Assembly: GCA_037074705.1 (NCBI GenBank) | Contig: CM073593.1 | Span: 105,981,738-106,045,737 of the forward strand | Source of the DNA: Zhengitettix transpicula | Taxonomy: Eukaryota; Arthropoda; Insecta; Orthoptera; Tetrigidae | Direction: 5' to 3' | Length of the DNA: 64,000 nt | Shown: one piece after another, positions 47,448 to 58,315 of the stretch | Layout: every line of letters starts with the position of its first letter | Numbering within the stretch: position 1 is the stretch's first letter | Program-made: the position numbers and the translations under genes | The notes under the pieces: generated by a model | What the model was told of the DNA's origin: nothing | Databases searched by the model: none | Seen by the model: the letters and a program-made list of their open reading frames with translations, nothing else

Positions 47448-47745
47448 CTGTGGCGTCCCGCCAGGATCAATCCTTGTACATAAGTGACCTTCCAGGTTGC
47501 ATGAAACTTCTTTATGCGGATGACACCAGCTTAATAATTTCTTACATGTGTAATCTCCCTTATTTACGTCATATTTTCCCTGAACCGTACACTTTAGATC
47601 CTTCATATCACTACTGATGTATAGTCTTAAACATTCAGAGTGTTTACGTGTATCACATTCTATTCACATGTGTAAGTAATATCAATTTTCCCTTGTCCTG
47701 TTTCCTCAGCAAAGGAACTAATAAACTCTAATCTAATCCTTATGT
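47448..47745 (+). pseudogene. Non-LTR reverse transcriptase fragment with 3' tail
   Basis: GVPPGSIL then, after a frame change, YISDLPGCMKLLYADDTSLI: the RT motif pair 'GVPQGSILGPLLF..YINDLP' and the catalytic 'YADD' box of LINEs of the jockey/CR1 type. The GPLLFL part between them is deleted and most of the domain is missing. The copy ends CTCAGCAAAGGAACTAATAA then ACTCTAATCTAATC, like the tails at 31.1, 36.6 and 63.0 kb. Confidence 0.75.
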
Positions 47746-47753
47746 AATAATTA

Positions 47754-47793
47754 ACACAACGTTTCGTCACCAGCCTAAGACTTCATCAGGTGT
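47754..47793 (-). ncRNA. Hammerhead-like motif H9, core intact
   Basis: Minus strand: stem I ACAC/GUGU (four perfect pairs), CTGATGA (47,789-47,783), extra A, stem II closed by GUC/GAC with a weaker interior, GAAA (47,765-47,762), CGUU. It lies only 10-20 bp after the LINE tail. Confidence 0.65.
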
Positions 47794-48014
47794 ACGATGG
47801 ACTAAATAATTCCCATATATTTATTACTAATTTATTCTCGGAAATTTAGCCAAATAAAATGATAGTTCAGGAATAATTTGGCAATACATGGAAAATGATT
47901 TCCTGCGTTTTCAGCCTGATGATGTCATAGAGTTTGTTAATACATTCATTTTTAATTACTCAGCTACTGTTTGGAATTGGTTACAATTGCAAGTAAAATA
48001 TGTAACACTAAACT

Positions 48015-48195
48015 ATATTAATAACAGTAAAGAAGGCCCAATACAGACGAAAAGAAGTAATCATAATGTAAACTCCACACAACAAACGTTTCTCGAAGCC
48101 TTGTTCCTTTCATCAGGTGTGGGGGGGGGGGAAATGCAAGAGCCTGGAGCGACACAACTGCACTAGTCTGTCTTCCTTTTTTGACTTTTTGTCAG

Positions 48196-48238
<43 letters not shown>

Positions 48239-48350
48239 GGCTCTTTCCTATTCTGCCGCACCTGATGAAAGGAACAAGGCTTCGAGAAACGTTGTTACGG
48301 GGAGTTTACATTATTACTCCTTTTTCTCTGTATTCGGCTATCTTTCTTTT
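48015..48350. mobile_element. X-family foldback element X7
   Basis: Left end ACAGTAAAGAAGGCCCAATA then CAGACGAAAAGAAG; right end CTGTATTCGGCTATCTTTCT. Minus motif 48,088-48,118 and plus motif 48,260-48,296, both with CTGATGA in place of CTGAAGA and GAAACGTT. The middle holds GCCTGGAGCGACACAACTGC and a (TC)n run (48,199-48,238). Confidence 0.85.
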
Positions 48351-48453
48351 TAATTAAATATATATTGTGACTATTGAGAAAAATAATAAATAAACATCAG
48401 CCAAGTCAGAAAAAAAAAAGAATTTATTCAAGTAAAATTAAACAACGTTTCGG

Positions 48454-48902
48454 GCCTCTCCGTTTTTGAATTAAGGTTCCCACAAGCCGAGGCCTGTTCT
48501 GAGAGGTGTATGTTCCGCGGTCACAGACCTTGGGCAAACGGTAAGAGTTGTTCTCTGTTCCCATTGGAAACGTCAGTCAGCTGCCTCCTAAACTGGTCGA
48601 GGTACGGAGAAGGGAATGCTGCGTCCCCACAGCAAACCCCTCTCCCGCCATCCAGGGAAGGGCGTGGGACAAGTACCAAATGCCCGACCTACCTGATGCA
48701 GGTTTTTCTAGGGTTTTCCCTGCATTACTTTTAGGCGAATTGCCGGGTATGATCCTTAAACTATAGCCCGTGGCCCCTAGTTAACCCTTGGCTACCTTCC
48801 TCTACCCTTCCGCATCCCCCCTTTCAAATCCCTTCCTATGCTATTGAAGGGAAGTTGCCACCATGTGGTTTACCCTCATGTAGCCTGTTACCCTAAAAAA
48901 AG
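48454..48902 (+). mobile_element. S retroposon copy S5, with target-site duplication
   Basis: Starts GCCTCTCCGTTTTTGAA, has the S landmarks in order, and ends CTGTTACCCTAAAAAAAG. It is flanked by CGTTTCGG at 48,446-48,453 and again at 48,903-48,910: an 8-bp direct duplication of the target, with the A-run just before the second copy. This shows S moves by retroposition. The target is the GAAACG box of a hammerhead-like motif. Confidence 0.93.
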
Positions 48903-48940
48903 CGTTTCGGCACTTATTTCACGACATCATCAGGTTGAAG
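48903..48940 (-). ncRNA. Hammerhead-like motif H10, interrupted by S5
   Basis: Minus strand: CTGATGA (48,933-48,927), extra U, GUCGUG...GUGCC stem II remnant, GAAACG (48,908-48,903). The downstream CGUUGUUUAAUU is on the other side of S5 at 48,435-48,450. Core residues are present but the RNA is split by 450 bp. Confidence 0.55.
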
Positions 48941-49029
48941 TTTTCTTTAAAAAAATTTTTAAAAAATTTCGGCCACGGCAGTCAGCAGACAAGTGACCCG
49001 TATATCAAATTTTTTGGAAAACAAAAGTT

Positions 49030-49070
49030 GAGCCTTATGAGGTCGCTAAATAAGTGTCGAAACGTTGTTT
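49030..49070 (+). ncRNA. Hammerhead-like motif H11, G5 changed
   Basis: CTTATGA at 49,034-49,040 (essential G5 replaced by U), extra G, GUCGC...GUGUC, GAAA at 49,059-49,062, CGUUGUUUU. Partner of H10 and expected to be inactive. Confidence 0.5.
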
Positions 49071-49140
49071 TAATTTTTTGTTCATTAATAAATTCATTTT
49101 CCTGACTTTTAATTGGTTGATGTTTATGTATTTATTAATT

Positions 49141-50147
49141 GTTATTATTAATTACAAAGAGACGATCGTTTTTCATTTATTACTGATCTATGTTATGTTT
49201 GTGTCTTTTGATAGAATAGAGGAACCACCCCGGGATTTAACGTCACTGCCCTTCAGTATTTTTTAATCTTTATTGACTTAATTTCCGCCGACCAGATAAA
49301 GAAACGTTGACCGCAGAGCGTTGCTGAGGAACGTCGCCGCGGAGTGACAAGCCCGTGCTGGGGGTGTGGCCAGGTGCTTCAGTATTCCTCGGAGGCTCGC
49401 AGACAGAACAAACACTACGTGCAGTGCGTCCCATCATAACCATCTTCCTGCGAGGATATCGACATTGCCAGAGTCGACCAGTCACTGTGGTAACCCTACG
49501 AGGCCAATCAATCTGTTAACCCTTCTAATATTCATTATTTAAATTAAAATCTATTTAAAAACAACTCATTAAGCTGTGGACGGACTCAGTGTAAGGGAAT
49601 CATTACTCACAAAATCAAATTTGAAATGGAGAATTAATTTCTTTTTATATACGTTAATGCCCTCAGTCTTGACACATTACGAACGATTAAATTGAGGGAG
49701 AAATCCTTAGCTAAATGTAAACAAATAGTCGCCATACTGGGGTCACTAACAGTACCTTACATTTCCCGTAAGGATCGTAAAGTTTTTCGTATTGATTTTT
49801 CTTTACTATCATTCGATGGATGAAATTATACTTTAATAATTGATTATTACAATATATATATATTTATATAATTATTTCCATTATAAAGTATTAAAGCCTG
49901 AAGGCACCACTTTTTATTTATATTTAATTATTCTTACGGCATCAACGTTGCCAGAAAGACGTAACCAGGAATATTTCTCGCTGATAAAATTAGTAAATAT
50001 GAATATGTACGGGAAACGCTTACAAGGGTTCTCTATTTTTTTTAAAATAAATAAGAGCATATAAGGTGTCGAGATAAAAATGCTAATTCGATAAAACATA
50101 GATAAAAAATAATTTCTGCACGAAAAACTAAAATTTGAATTTTTGGG

Positions 50148-50183
<36 letters not shown>
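49141..50183. other. No gene recognised; TA tracts
   Basis: The 49,270-49,485 minus frame has no domain. TTATTACA next to a TA run at 49,853 matches the end of an LTR-like element whose other end is not visible. A TA tract (50,149-50,183) precedes the element at 50,184. Confidence 0.45.
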
Positions 50184-50373
50184 TGTAATACCAATTAAAG
50201 ACGCCATTAATTGTTATAATATAATTGGATTGTTGGCGGCACGAGTTTTGAAAGCAACAATCACGGCTCCTTGTCCGCTAATGTTGCCGGGGAAATGCGC
50301 GCGAGTAGGAAGTTTGTCTTCGTCGAGAACTGAAACAATGAAGGAGTCCGGCGAACGTTACGGGATATGTGGA

Positions 50374-50848
50374 TTTTTTTTTGGTGTAGACAGGCAACAT
50401 GAGGGTAATCCACATAGTGGCAACTCCCCTCTTATAGCATAGGAAAGGGATTTGAAAGAGGGGATGCGGAAGGGTAGAGAAAGGTAGCCGCGGAACTGTG
50501 GTTTAAGGATCCTATCCCGCAATTCGCCTAAAAGTGATGCAGGACAAACCCTAGAAAAAACTGCATCAGGTAGGTCGGGCATTGGGTACTTGTCCCACGC
50601 CCTTCTCTGAATGGCGGGAGAGGAGTTTGCTGTGGGGACGCAGCATTCCCTTCTCCGTGCCTCGACCAGTTTAGGAGGCAGCTGGCCGACTATTCCAATG
50701 TGATTAGCGGACAACTCTTACCGTATGCTCAAGGTCTGTGACCCCGGAACATACACCTCTCAGAAGAGGCCGAGGTGCCTCGGCTTGTGGGAACCTTAGT
50801 TCAAAAACGGAGAGGAAAAGGCATCCCAAAAGGTAGCCCCTTTGTATA
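50374..50848 (-). mobile_element. S retroposon copy S6, alternative tail
   Basis: The T-run is followed by GGTGTAGACAGGCAACATGA, so the sense tail is GCCTGTCTACACC plus A-run rather than CTGTTACCCT. Landmarks follow in reverse. Left CGGGATATGTGGA and right GGGGAATGTGGAT may be the target-site duplication. The sense 5' hairpin is missing. Confidence 0.92.
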
Positions 50849-51434
50849 GGGGAATGTGGATGCTGATCTAAACGTACGAATAGCGCGGTCCAAGAAGTTC
50901 AACTGCGAGATCTATTAGTTTACTTGAAACGCGAGTAAAACACTTGTGGCGGAGAGACTCAAATAATAATCGCAAAGTTGGCTGCAAAAGGTTTTGGCTT
51001 CACACAGACTGAACTACATTTCGCATAGAGGTACCAAGGAGACCTAGTAGGGCTGAGGGCTGACTAAAGGGCGGCTGAACCAAAGTTCCAGGTTGCAGAG
51101 AACGACGTGTGTATTGAACATTTAATGTGTAGAATCAGTGAATAATGGCCTTTTTAGTGAGTGTTGTCCTCAAACTCCAAGAATCAGATCTGGTACCAGA
51201 AAGACATTCGCGAGTACAAAACAATTACTTAAAATCTGTAAACGAGGATTAAAGGTAGAAGTCAGATTTAGTTTGTCTTTTCTTTTCTTTTCATTTAGTT
51301 TATTTTCATAATGTATTAAGTTAGCTTCAATGAGTTTGAATTGTTAATGTTAGTTTGTTAAGTAGGAATTGTTCTTACTGTCAAACCCAATAATGACCCT
51401 AAGATAAAGAGAATTTCGACGTAGTTGATTGCAA

Positions 51435-51954
51435 GGAAGGAAGCCTGCGAGAGATTCTCTCGCAGGTGAACCTTCCCAGAGAGCTCTGGCGGAGGCTACC
51501 TTTGGGGATGCCTTCTCCTCTCTCTGTGTTTTTTAAACTAAGGTTCCCACATGCCGAGGCACCTCGGCCTGTTTTGAGAGGTGTATGTTCCGGGGTCGCA
51601 AACCTTGGGGCATACGGCAAGAGTTGTCCGCTATTCCTATTGGAATAGTCGGCCAGCTGTCTCCTAAACTGGTCGAGGCACGGAGAAGCAAACTCCTCTC
51701 CCGCTATCGGAAGGGCGTGGGACAAGTACCCAATGCCCGAACTACCTGATGCAGGTTTTTCTAGGGTTTTCCTGCATTTCTTTAGACGAATGCCGGGTAG
51801 GATACTTAAACCATATCCCGGGGGCCCTAGTTAACCCTTGGCTACCTTCATCCACCCTTCCGCATCCCCATTTCACATCCTTTTCCTATGCTATAAGAGG
51901 GGAGTTGCCACTATGTGGATTACCCTATACATAGCCTGTCTACACCAAAAAAAA
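51435..51954 (+). mobile_element. S retroposon copy S7, full length, clear target-site duplication
   Basis: The 5' palindrome CCTGCGAGAGATTCTCTCGC, S landmarks (with about 30 bp missing near 51,690), tail GCCTGTCTACACC plus nine A. AGTTGATTGCAA flanks it at 51,423-51,434 and 51,955-51,966, a 12-bp perfect duplication. Confidence 0.94.
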
Positions 51955-52156
51955 AGTTGATTGCAAAGTATAAAGTTGTATTTTCCCTACAACGCCACGA
52001 ATTGCAAAATTGAAATAAAATATTTGTTTGTTAACTTGATGAAATTCGGCGGATAAAGTAGGGATTACCATTTGTACTTTTAAAGAATACATTTTTAAAT
52101 CTTAATAATTTTGTTAATTAATTCTTTTAATTAAGACCACGTTTTTAATTATTACA

Positions 52157-53115
52157 ATATATATATATATATAAATTATATACAATAATGTGTACTAATT
52201 TCGGTATTTAACCTAACTGGAGAGTGTTAAATGACTGAAACTGGGGTTCTGACAACATCCTCTGTAATCTTATTTTTTTTGTCTGATCGTGAAGTTTATT
52301 TCCCCCTTTTTGATGCGACTATGTTTCGGTTTGCAAAAAAAATGAGTATATGATTCTCTCTGGTAATATAGAACGTGTTATTGACCGCCTCGTAACCTGT
52401 CGACAGCTAAAGACTCTCACTGAAACAACCCCCTCCCCCCTCCATACTTTAAGAAAGCGTATCTGAAATTAAATAGCTCGTAAATAAGAGAGTCTCCGTC
52501 TCCTTGTCCATAGATGTTGCCGATGCGGCGTCGTCGTAGACGCGTGTCGCCCGCAAGAGCTCATTTCGCGGTTTGGGCGGCGTTGTAAAATATCTCTGAC
52601 CATAACTTGGCTCTGATAAACGACGAACCGTTTAGTCTCTTTTTCTCGTATTTACAAAGAAAAAGAAAGAGCGGGATTTACGCCGTTACTGAGGCCGCTC
52701 CACCACAGGAATTAAAGTTTACGATCCTGCCGTCTCCTCCACTCAACCACGTATGAGTCAGAAGGTGTCAACCTTCAACAAGTTTTATTCCGTCGTATAT
52801 TTACCTGGCAGAAACAATTTGCTTCGACGAGGAGACGGAAAATTATCCACACATCATCAGGCAAAGAGGAGAGGAGCCGGGGGGGGGGGGGAATAGAATA
52901 TTTTATTACAAACAAATCTTTTTTACCTTGAAGACATTTACGAAAAAAGGGGGGTGGGGGGAATTGCCATAGAGAAATAACACGAAAAGGTGACAGAAGC
53001 AAACGTTGATGATGGGAAGATAAGAGGAAAAAACAAAGCTCAACGCTTTATAAAGGTAAAGAGTAACTGATATTACAACATAAATATATATATTTTTAAA
53101 TGTTGATAAATATAT
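52157..53115. other. No gene recognised
   Basis: TA tract at 52,157-52,172, otherwise mixed sequence with C- and G-runs (52,430; 52,880). CTGATGATGTG on the minus strand at about 52,850 followed by GTCGAAGC is a faint hammerhead echo only. Confidence 0.45.
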
Positions 53116-53170
53116 TTATACACCTGAAGAGGTCCCAAAATTAGGAACGAAACGTCGCGTTGAAAATTTG
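53116..53170 (+). ncRNA. Hammerhead-like motif H12, core intact, GUC site
   Basis: CTGAAGA at 53,124-53,130, extra G, stem II GUCCC/GGAAC (one mismatch) around a 7-nt loop, GAAA at 53,149-53,152, CGUC. Stem I CAC pairs with GCG/GUU only partly, but outer ATATTTATAC and GTATATTAT can extend it past an internal loop, the layout of natural type I hammerheads with loop contacts. Confidence 0.62.
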
Positions 53171-53338
53171 TATATTATCAAAATGTGGCTGCAATTTTTT
53201 TTACCCTCCAGATGTTACAATTATTACAATTGAAAATGAGGGGGGCAAAAGGGTGTCTGTTTTCAAATATAGTAATAGATTCTATTTGGCAATGACTTCT
53301 GTTTCAATTGGCAGTTGTATTTAATTTTTTAAAAGAAC

Positions 53339-53339
<1 letters not shown>

Positions 53340-53386
<47 letters not shown>

Positions 53387-53973
53387 TTATTATTGATATA
53401 TATGTTTCATTTTAATATAATTAGATATTAGCAAGGGTTGAGAGCTTGGAATTTGAGCAGGCGCCGGCGAGATGGGGAGATAATCCCTTCAGTATGGAAT
53501 TGGACACGTTTGATGTGGACCCTACCTGGACTGTCACACCACCGCCGTGGGAAACGTCTCTCAGAAAATCCCAGAAATTTGAATTAACACGTGACTGCCT
53601 GAACCAATGACATTTCTTGGTTCAGGAAAGATCGAGCCGAAGATGATCGAGACGATCGATTTTTGGCATCCAGCGAGGGGCCTGAAAAAGAAAAGTAGAG
53701 ACACAGAGGGACAAACCGTCGACGGACGTGCAGCCCCCAACTTGCAGTTTCGAGAGGACCCGGAGAGATCGAGGGTGCCAGACATCAACGAAGGTAACTG
53801 CCAAGTAGCTCAATCCTTGACGCGCCTAGGGGGAATTACCGTAGACCATCAGATTGTTTTGTCAGGCTAACTGAACACTGTATTTTATTTATATTTTTTT
53901 GTCCATGTTCAGATAATTACTTAATAAATTCTGTAAAATATCCTCTTAATTTATCATTTAAAAACCTACCACT

Positions 53974-54013
<40 letters not shown>
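53340..54013. repeat. Two (TA)n tracts bounding a possible LTR fragment
   Basis: TA tracts at 53,340-53,384 and 53,976-54,013. The segment between ends CCACTACA against the right tract, the CACTACA end seen in this LTR-like group, but lacks a TGTAGTG start. AATAAA lies near 53,922. The frames at 53,561-53,870 on both strands overlap and show no domain. Confidence 0.5.
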
Positions 54014-54016
<3 letters not shown>

Positions 54017-54189
54017 GCTTTATGGTCCCGTCAACCTGTTGGTTATTGGCCACCCTCTAAAAGTATTTACATAATTAAGTTACAGCAGGTTAGAAAATTT
54101 CCAATTGTGAACAACGTTTCAAATAGCGGATGTCAGTTTAGCGTCGGAGACGAACTCCAGGAGGCTCTTGATCTTTTCTTCCAGAACAG

Positions 54190-54312
54190 ATCAGCCCACC
54201 CACCTGTGATGAAGCCCTCACCATCCAGCATCTTGTATTTGAATGCACAAAATATGGGGATATACGCAGGAGGACTTTAGCCGAGTTCTCTGGAGAAGAC
54301 TTCTGTATTTTT
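54190..54312 (+). pseudogene. Non-LTR retrotransposon C-terminal fragment
   Basis: Frame PPTCDEALTIQHLVFECTKY then GDIRRRT. This matches the zinc-knuckle-like end of jockey/I/R1-type ORF2 proteins ('CxxCxxxLTxxHxxxxCxxY...RR'). One cysteine of the usual pair is lost. About 40 codons survive. Confidence 0.65.
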
Positions 54313-54546
54313 TTTTGTTTTAATTAAGACTGAGATTAAAGTTTCATTATCTGAACCATGTCCATATTAATCAGGGGTTTATACTGATATAATTCTGGGT
54401 GTTGTATGTCTGTATTTAACCTAAAAATGGGCAGTTTTCCCTGGTAGCAGATGCATTAAATTACAATTTACTCACAAATTAAATAAGGGAAGTTAGAATA
54501 AGGGAAAAGAGAGGAAATTAATATAAAATGTAAGCTTTCCCTGTAT

Positions 54547-54912
54547 AAATGATTAATGAGTTACTCACGGTTGAGCAGCAGCAGCACCAGGGGGGGGTTG
54601 AGACGTCGACGTTGTCCACCGCTGACCGCTGTCACAAGACTGTGGCGCCACGTGACGTGTGCGATCTGATTGGCCCGTCGAGGATGGCCTGACCGCGCTG
54701 TCAGGGGACATGTGTGTTGCCATGTCGTCAGGCCATCCTCGACGGTCCAATCACATCGCAGCATGTCCGACATTATAAATAGACCCGCACATGTCACGTG
54801 GCGCCACAGTCTTGTGACAGCGGTCAGCGGTGGACAACGTCGATGTCTCAACCATCCCTCCCCTGGTGCTGCTGCTGCTGCTGCTCAACCGTGAGTAACT
54901 CATTAATCATTT
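54547..54912. repeat. Large GC-rich inverted repeat with TATA box and CTG repeat
   Basis: Left arm 54,547-54,693, right arm 54,726-54,912. Matching boxes: GATTAATGAGTTACTCACGG / CCGTGAGTAACTCATTAATC; TCCACCGCTGACCGCTGTCA / TGACAGCGGTCAGCGGTGGA; GTCGAGGATGGCCTGAC / GTCAGGCCATCCTCGAC. The right arm alone contains about 28 extra bases with TATAAATAG (54,774) between ATCGCA and CATGTCACGTGG. The (CTG)n run is longer on the right. CCGTGAGTAAC is a splice-donor-like junction at the outer end of each arm. It may be a duplicated promoter plus first exon, or a foldback transposon. Confidence 0.85.
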
Positions 54913-56340
54913 ACACCTGGACCATCTTACGTTCGTTAATGACTTTACAGTGTTTAAAATCTTAACCGTAATCCCTCCTCATTACAAATTAAATCGTGTA
55001 TTTTAATCAGTGTTAGTTATTTTTATCGTTATTAAATCAATTCCAAAAAATCGAACTTACACGGGGGCACGTTTCAGCTGTTGCAAACCCTGTTACATGA
55101 TTAAACCCTTCGCCCTCGAGGGCTCCGTAGCGGAACCTTCGAGCTTGAAGACAATGTTAAATGGCTCCGCTCCGGAGCCCTCGAGTGCAACAGGTTAATA
55201 AATCACAAATCCCTCTTAATATTATGTACTACTCTAATATTTTTATTTGAACCTCATGTGTAATTATAAAGAATAAAATGTACTTTACGTGCAAAAGGAA
55301 CTCGCTTTAAAATGAATTTTTCAATTAAAAAAAAATAATAAAACAACTTTAAAGTCAAACGACACACTTGTGCATGATACGGCCGATCTGCTGCCGTGAC
55401 GTCACACAGCTCTAGGGAAGTCTCTACTGCGCAGGCGCGGGAATGACGTCACGGAAGCATCCCAACTAGAACAGTGTATTTGTATTACAGTATTACAGTA
55501 TTACAGTCGTGGCTGAATCTGCTTATGACTTATTGTTTACCTCCAAATTATTACTTTTTTGCTATTTCTGTCTCTTTTACTCACGATATTATTTTTTTTC
55601 GACTTAGTAAGTACGTGATCTGTGTTATACGCACACCTTTCGTGTTAAGACTTACAATAATAATTTTTCCCCTAAAATAATATTTTCTTGACCTCCAGAT
55701 ATTTTTATTTTCCTATTTACATGATGGGAAAAGTACAATACTGTCCATAACCGCGAACTTTCGCTAGTGACAGGATTGATTCCTGTATAATTAGAACCAC
55801 CAGGGTATTATTTTCTTTCCCTATTTGTGTTGTGTTGCCCGTGGTACAACTAATACGACGTGTCGTACGTAGCCTTCGGCCGAAACCTTTGTTGTCAAAA
55901 AGTCATCCGCGTCAAAGTTCCTCTCTCAACACTGTCAGCTGTTCAGTCTAGGGAAAAACCACCCCCCCTAAAAATATAAACGTCAGTGATTTCATTCTGC
56001 GGATTCTTTTTATGAGGAAATTTATTCCTATACGCTTTAGTACTTAATTAATTTTTTTAAAAAAAATTATCCATTTTTTTTGTGAATAGTCTAATTCAGT
56101 TCCAGTTCCAACCCTCCAGTAGGTTTAATTCGTTACGTCACTTCCCTCAAAGATTAATTTCTTGGGTATTTAATCTTATCTTTGTCACTATATTGTTTAA
56201 TTTTATATTATTTACTACTAAGAACAATTGAGTGTCCGACCTTTCTTTTTTTATCTCACAATATTGTTGTCATTTTTTATTTTCACGTCTGGTTTTTAGT
56301 TTAATAAAAAAATCATTTAATAACCATTTTAACAGACACA
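54913..56340. other. No gene recognised
   Basis: AT-rich with a short direct repeat TATTACAG x3 at about 55,483-55,506 and TGACGTCAC boxes at about 55,397 and 55,445. 68-codon frame at 55,474 is not credible. Confidence 0.5.
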
Positions 56341-56921
56341 TTTTTTTTAGGGCAACAGGCTACATGAGAGTAATCTACATGGTAGCAACTCCCCTTTAAT
56401 AGCATAGGAAGGGATTTGAAAGGGGCGATACGGATGGGTAGAGGAAGGTAGCCAAGGGTTAACTAGGGCCCCCAGGCTATGGTTTAAGGATCCTACCCGG
56501 AAATTCGCCTAAAAGTAATGCAGGACAAACCCTAGAAAAACCTGTATCATGTAGGTCGGGCATTGGGTACTTGTCACACGCCCTTCCCTGGATGGCGGGA
56601 GAGGGGTTTGCTGTGGGGACGCAGCATTCCCTTCTCCGTGCCTCGATCAGTTTAGGTGGCAGCTCGTAGACTATTCCAATGGGAAGAGAGAACAACTCTT
56701 ACCGTATTCCCAAGGTCTGTGACCCCGGAACATACACCTCTCAAAACAGGTCTCGAATTGTAGGAACGTTATTTCAAAAGGAGGAGAGAGAGGAGAAGGC
56801 ATCCCGAAAGGAAGCCCCTTCCGTTTCTCCTACAAGGCTCTGGGTAGGCATCCCCTAAAGGTAGGCAGCTACCTTCAGATTTCCCTGGCAATGTTCACCT
56901 GCGAGAGAATGTCGTGTATTT
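56341..56921 (-). mobile_element. S retroposon copy S8
   Basis: T-run, AGGGCAACAGGCTACATGAG, all landmarks reversed to GGAACATACACCTCTC at about 56,730, then a rearranged 5' part containing a second AAGGCATCCC/TAGGCATCCC block and CACCTGCGAGAGAAT near 56,900, a piece of the 5' hairpin. Confidence 0.88.
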
Positions 56922-56961
56922 GCTAGAGTATCACGGAAGGAACTATTCCAACTATGAGTAT

Positions 56962-56963
<2 letters not shown>

Positions 56964-56997
<34 letters not shown>
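56964..56997. repeat. (TA)n microsatellite between two S copies
   Basis: About 17 TA units separate S8 from S9. Confidence 0.97.
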
Positions 56998-56999
<2 letters not shown>

Positions 57000-57382
57000 A
57001 AGGAAATGTGTGGAAGGGTAGAGGAAGGTAGCCACGGGTTAACTAGGGGCCCCCGAGCTGTAGTTTAAGGATCCTACCCGGCATTCACCGGCATCAGGTA
57101 AGTCGGCCATTGGGCACTTGTCCCACGCCCTTCCGATAGCGGGAGAAGAGTTTGCTGTGGGGACGAAGCATTCCCTTCTCCGACCAGTTTCGGAGGCAGG
57201 TGGCCGACTATTCCAATAGGAAAAGCGCACAACTCTTACCGTATGCCAAAGGTCTATGACCCCGGAACATGCACCTCTCAGAACAAGCCGAGGTGCCTCG
57301 GCTTGTGGTAACCTTAGTTCAAAAACGGAGAGGAAAAGGCATCCCCAAACGTAGCCCCTTCGTATCACTCCTAAAAGGTTCT
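57000..57382 (-). mobile_element. S retroposon copy S9, lacking its 3' tail
   Basis: Begins in the middle of the S 3' region (GGAAGGGTAGAGGAAGGTAG) with no T-run, so the tail was lost, possibly at the TA tract. Ends at CGTAGCCCCTTCGTATCACT then CCTAAAAGGTTCT. Confidence 0.9.
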
Positions 57383-57419
57383 CACTTTATTTTTTATTTA
57401 TTTATTTTGTTTATAGCGT

Positions 57420-57457
57420 TACGACGTTTCGAAACAAGTTCGTGTCTTATTCAGGTA
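57420..57457 (-). ncRNA. Hammerhead-like motif H13, one core change
   Basis: Minus strand: stem I UAC/GUA, CTGAATA (57,454-57,448; G8 replaced by U), extra A, stem II GACAC/GUUUC with one mismatch, GAAA (57,430-57,427), CGUC. It follows S9 directly. Confidence 0.52.
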
Positions 57458-58315
57458 TTTTTCAAAATTATTATAACAAAGTACTATAAAAAAAGTCATT
57501 AGGTGATTTATATATTTGAAAATCTGCCCTTCTTTTAATATATATATATTTCCTTCGCCCATTCTTCCTAATATGTTGTTATGTCTTTATAAACAAGTGT
57601 AAGCACACAGTAATGATACCTCAAAAATTAGCAACATTTAAAATGCTTCATTTTTATTTAAAGTACATATATAATTTCTTTTAAAATTAAATTATTTGGT
57701 ATTTGTAATTTTATTTTTTAAAAAAAACTTTTTAAAATGGTAACTTTTATTATTAAATTGCAATTAAAATATAAGTGTTTTGTTTTACATTACAACGTAA
57801 ACTATTATTGTTTAACCTATTAGATTAATTTATAGGAGAAGAAGAAAAACTTCTTATATTAATCTGTTAAAATTGTAATATTGTATTGTTTTTATATTTT
57901 TCCTGTACACAATTTATGATACACCCCCTACCCCAGCCCTCCCCCCACCCCGCACCCCCTAAAAACATTACTGTTACTGTATAAATTAATCTTAGGAAAA
58001 AAAATATTTTACGTCTGATTAAAAAATAATGAATAATAAAGACAGAGAGGAGAAGTGATGATGTAAATAACAAGGTAATTAACATTATCACAGACAATAA
58101 GTTAGTTAAAATGAAATGAGCGTGCAGAAGTTATCCAAGGACTTTAGCAATGCACGACTGTAGTGGCACTATACACTACATAATGGGGGCGCCTTAGATA
58201 AATGTTATCACTGAGATATGACAGTGTGACTGATATGCTGGGCGAACTAAATGGATAAGGCTGAAAATGTTTTCTGATGCCGCGTTGTTTGATATCTTAT
58301 GGAAAAAGCAAAGAA
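57458..58315. other. No gene recognised
   Basis: AT-rich. A short X-end scrap lies at 58,006-58,075 (TTTACGTCTGATTAAAAAAT, AATAATAAAGACAGAGAGG). Confidence 0.5.

Larger units (their letters stand above)
48385..49140. mobile_element. Y-family element split by an S retroposon
   Basis: Left end ATAAATAAACATCAGCCAAG then TCAGAAAA; right end TTTTCCTGACTTTTAATTGG then TTGATGTTTATG. The pair is minus-strand motif H10 and plus-strand motif H11. The left motif is cut by S5. Without S5 the element is about 310 bp. Confidence 0.8.
50184..52156. mobile_element. LTR-like element in a TA tract, carrying two S insertions
   Basis: Ends TGTAATA (50,184) and TATTACA (to 52,156) are perfect inverted heptamers, with TA microsatellite on both outer sides. 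Removing S6 and S7 leaves about 980 bp, close to the 860-bp element at 42,926. GGATTGTTGGCGGC near 50,228 recalls 41,208 and 43,730 (minus). No reverse transcriptase or primer binding site is visible, so a solo LTR is the likeliest reading. Confidence 0.5.

Noticed and set aside
47905..47930. CTGATGATGTCAT as another hammerhead core
   Set aside because: No GAAA box or closing stem follows.
52840..52870. CTGATGATGTGTGG on the minus strand
   Set aside because: GTCGAAGC lies downstream but no stem II pairs between them; treated as a faint echo only.
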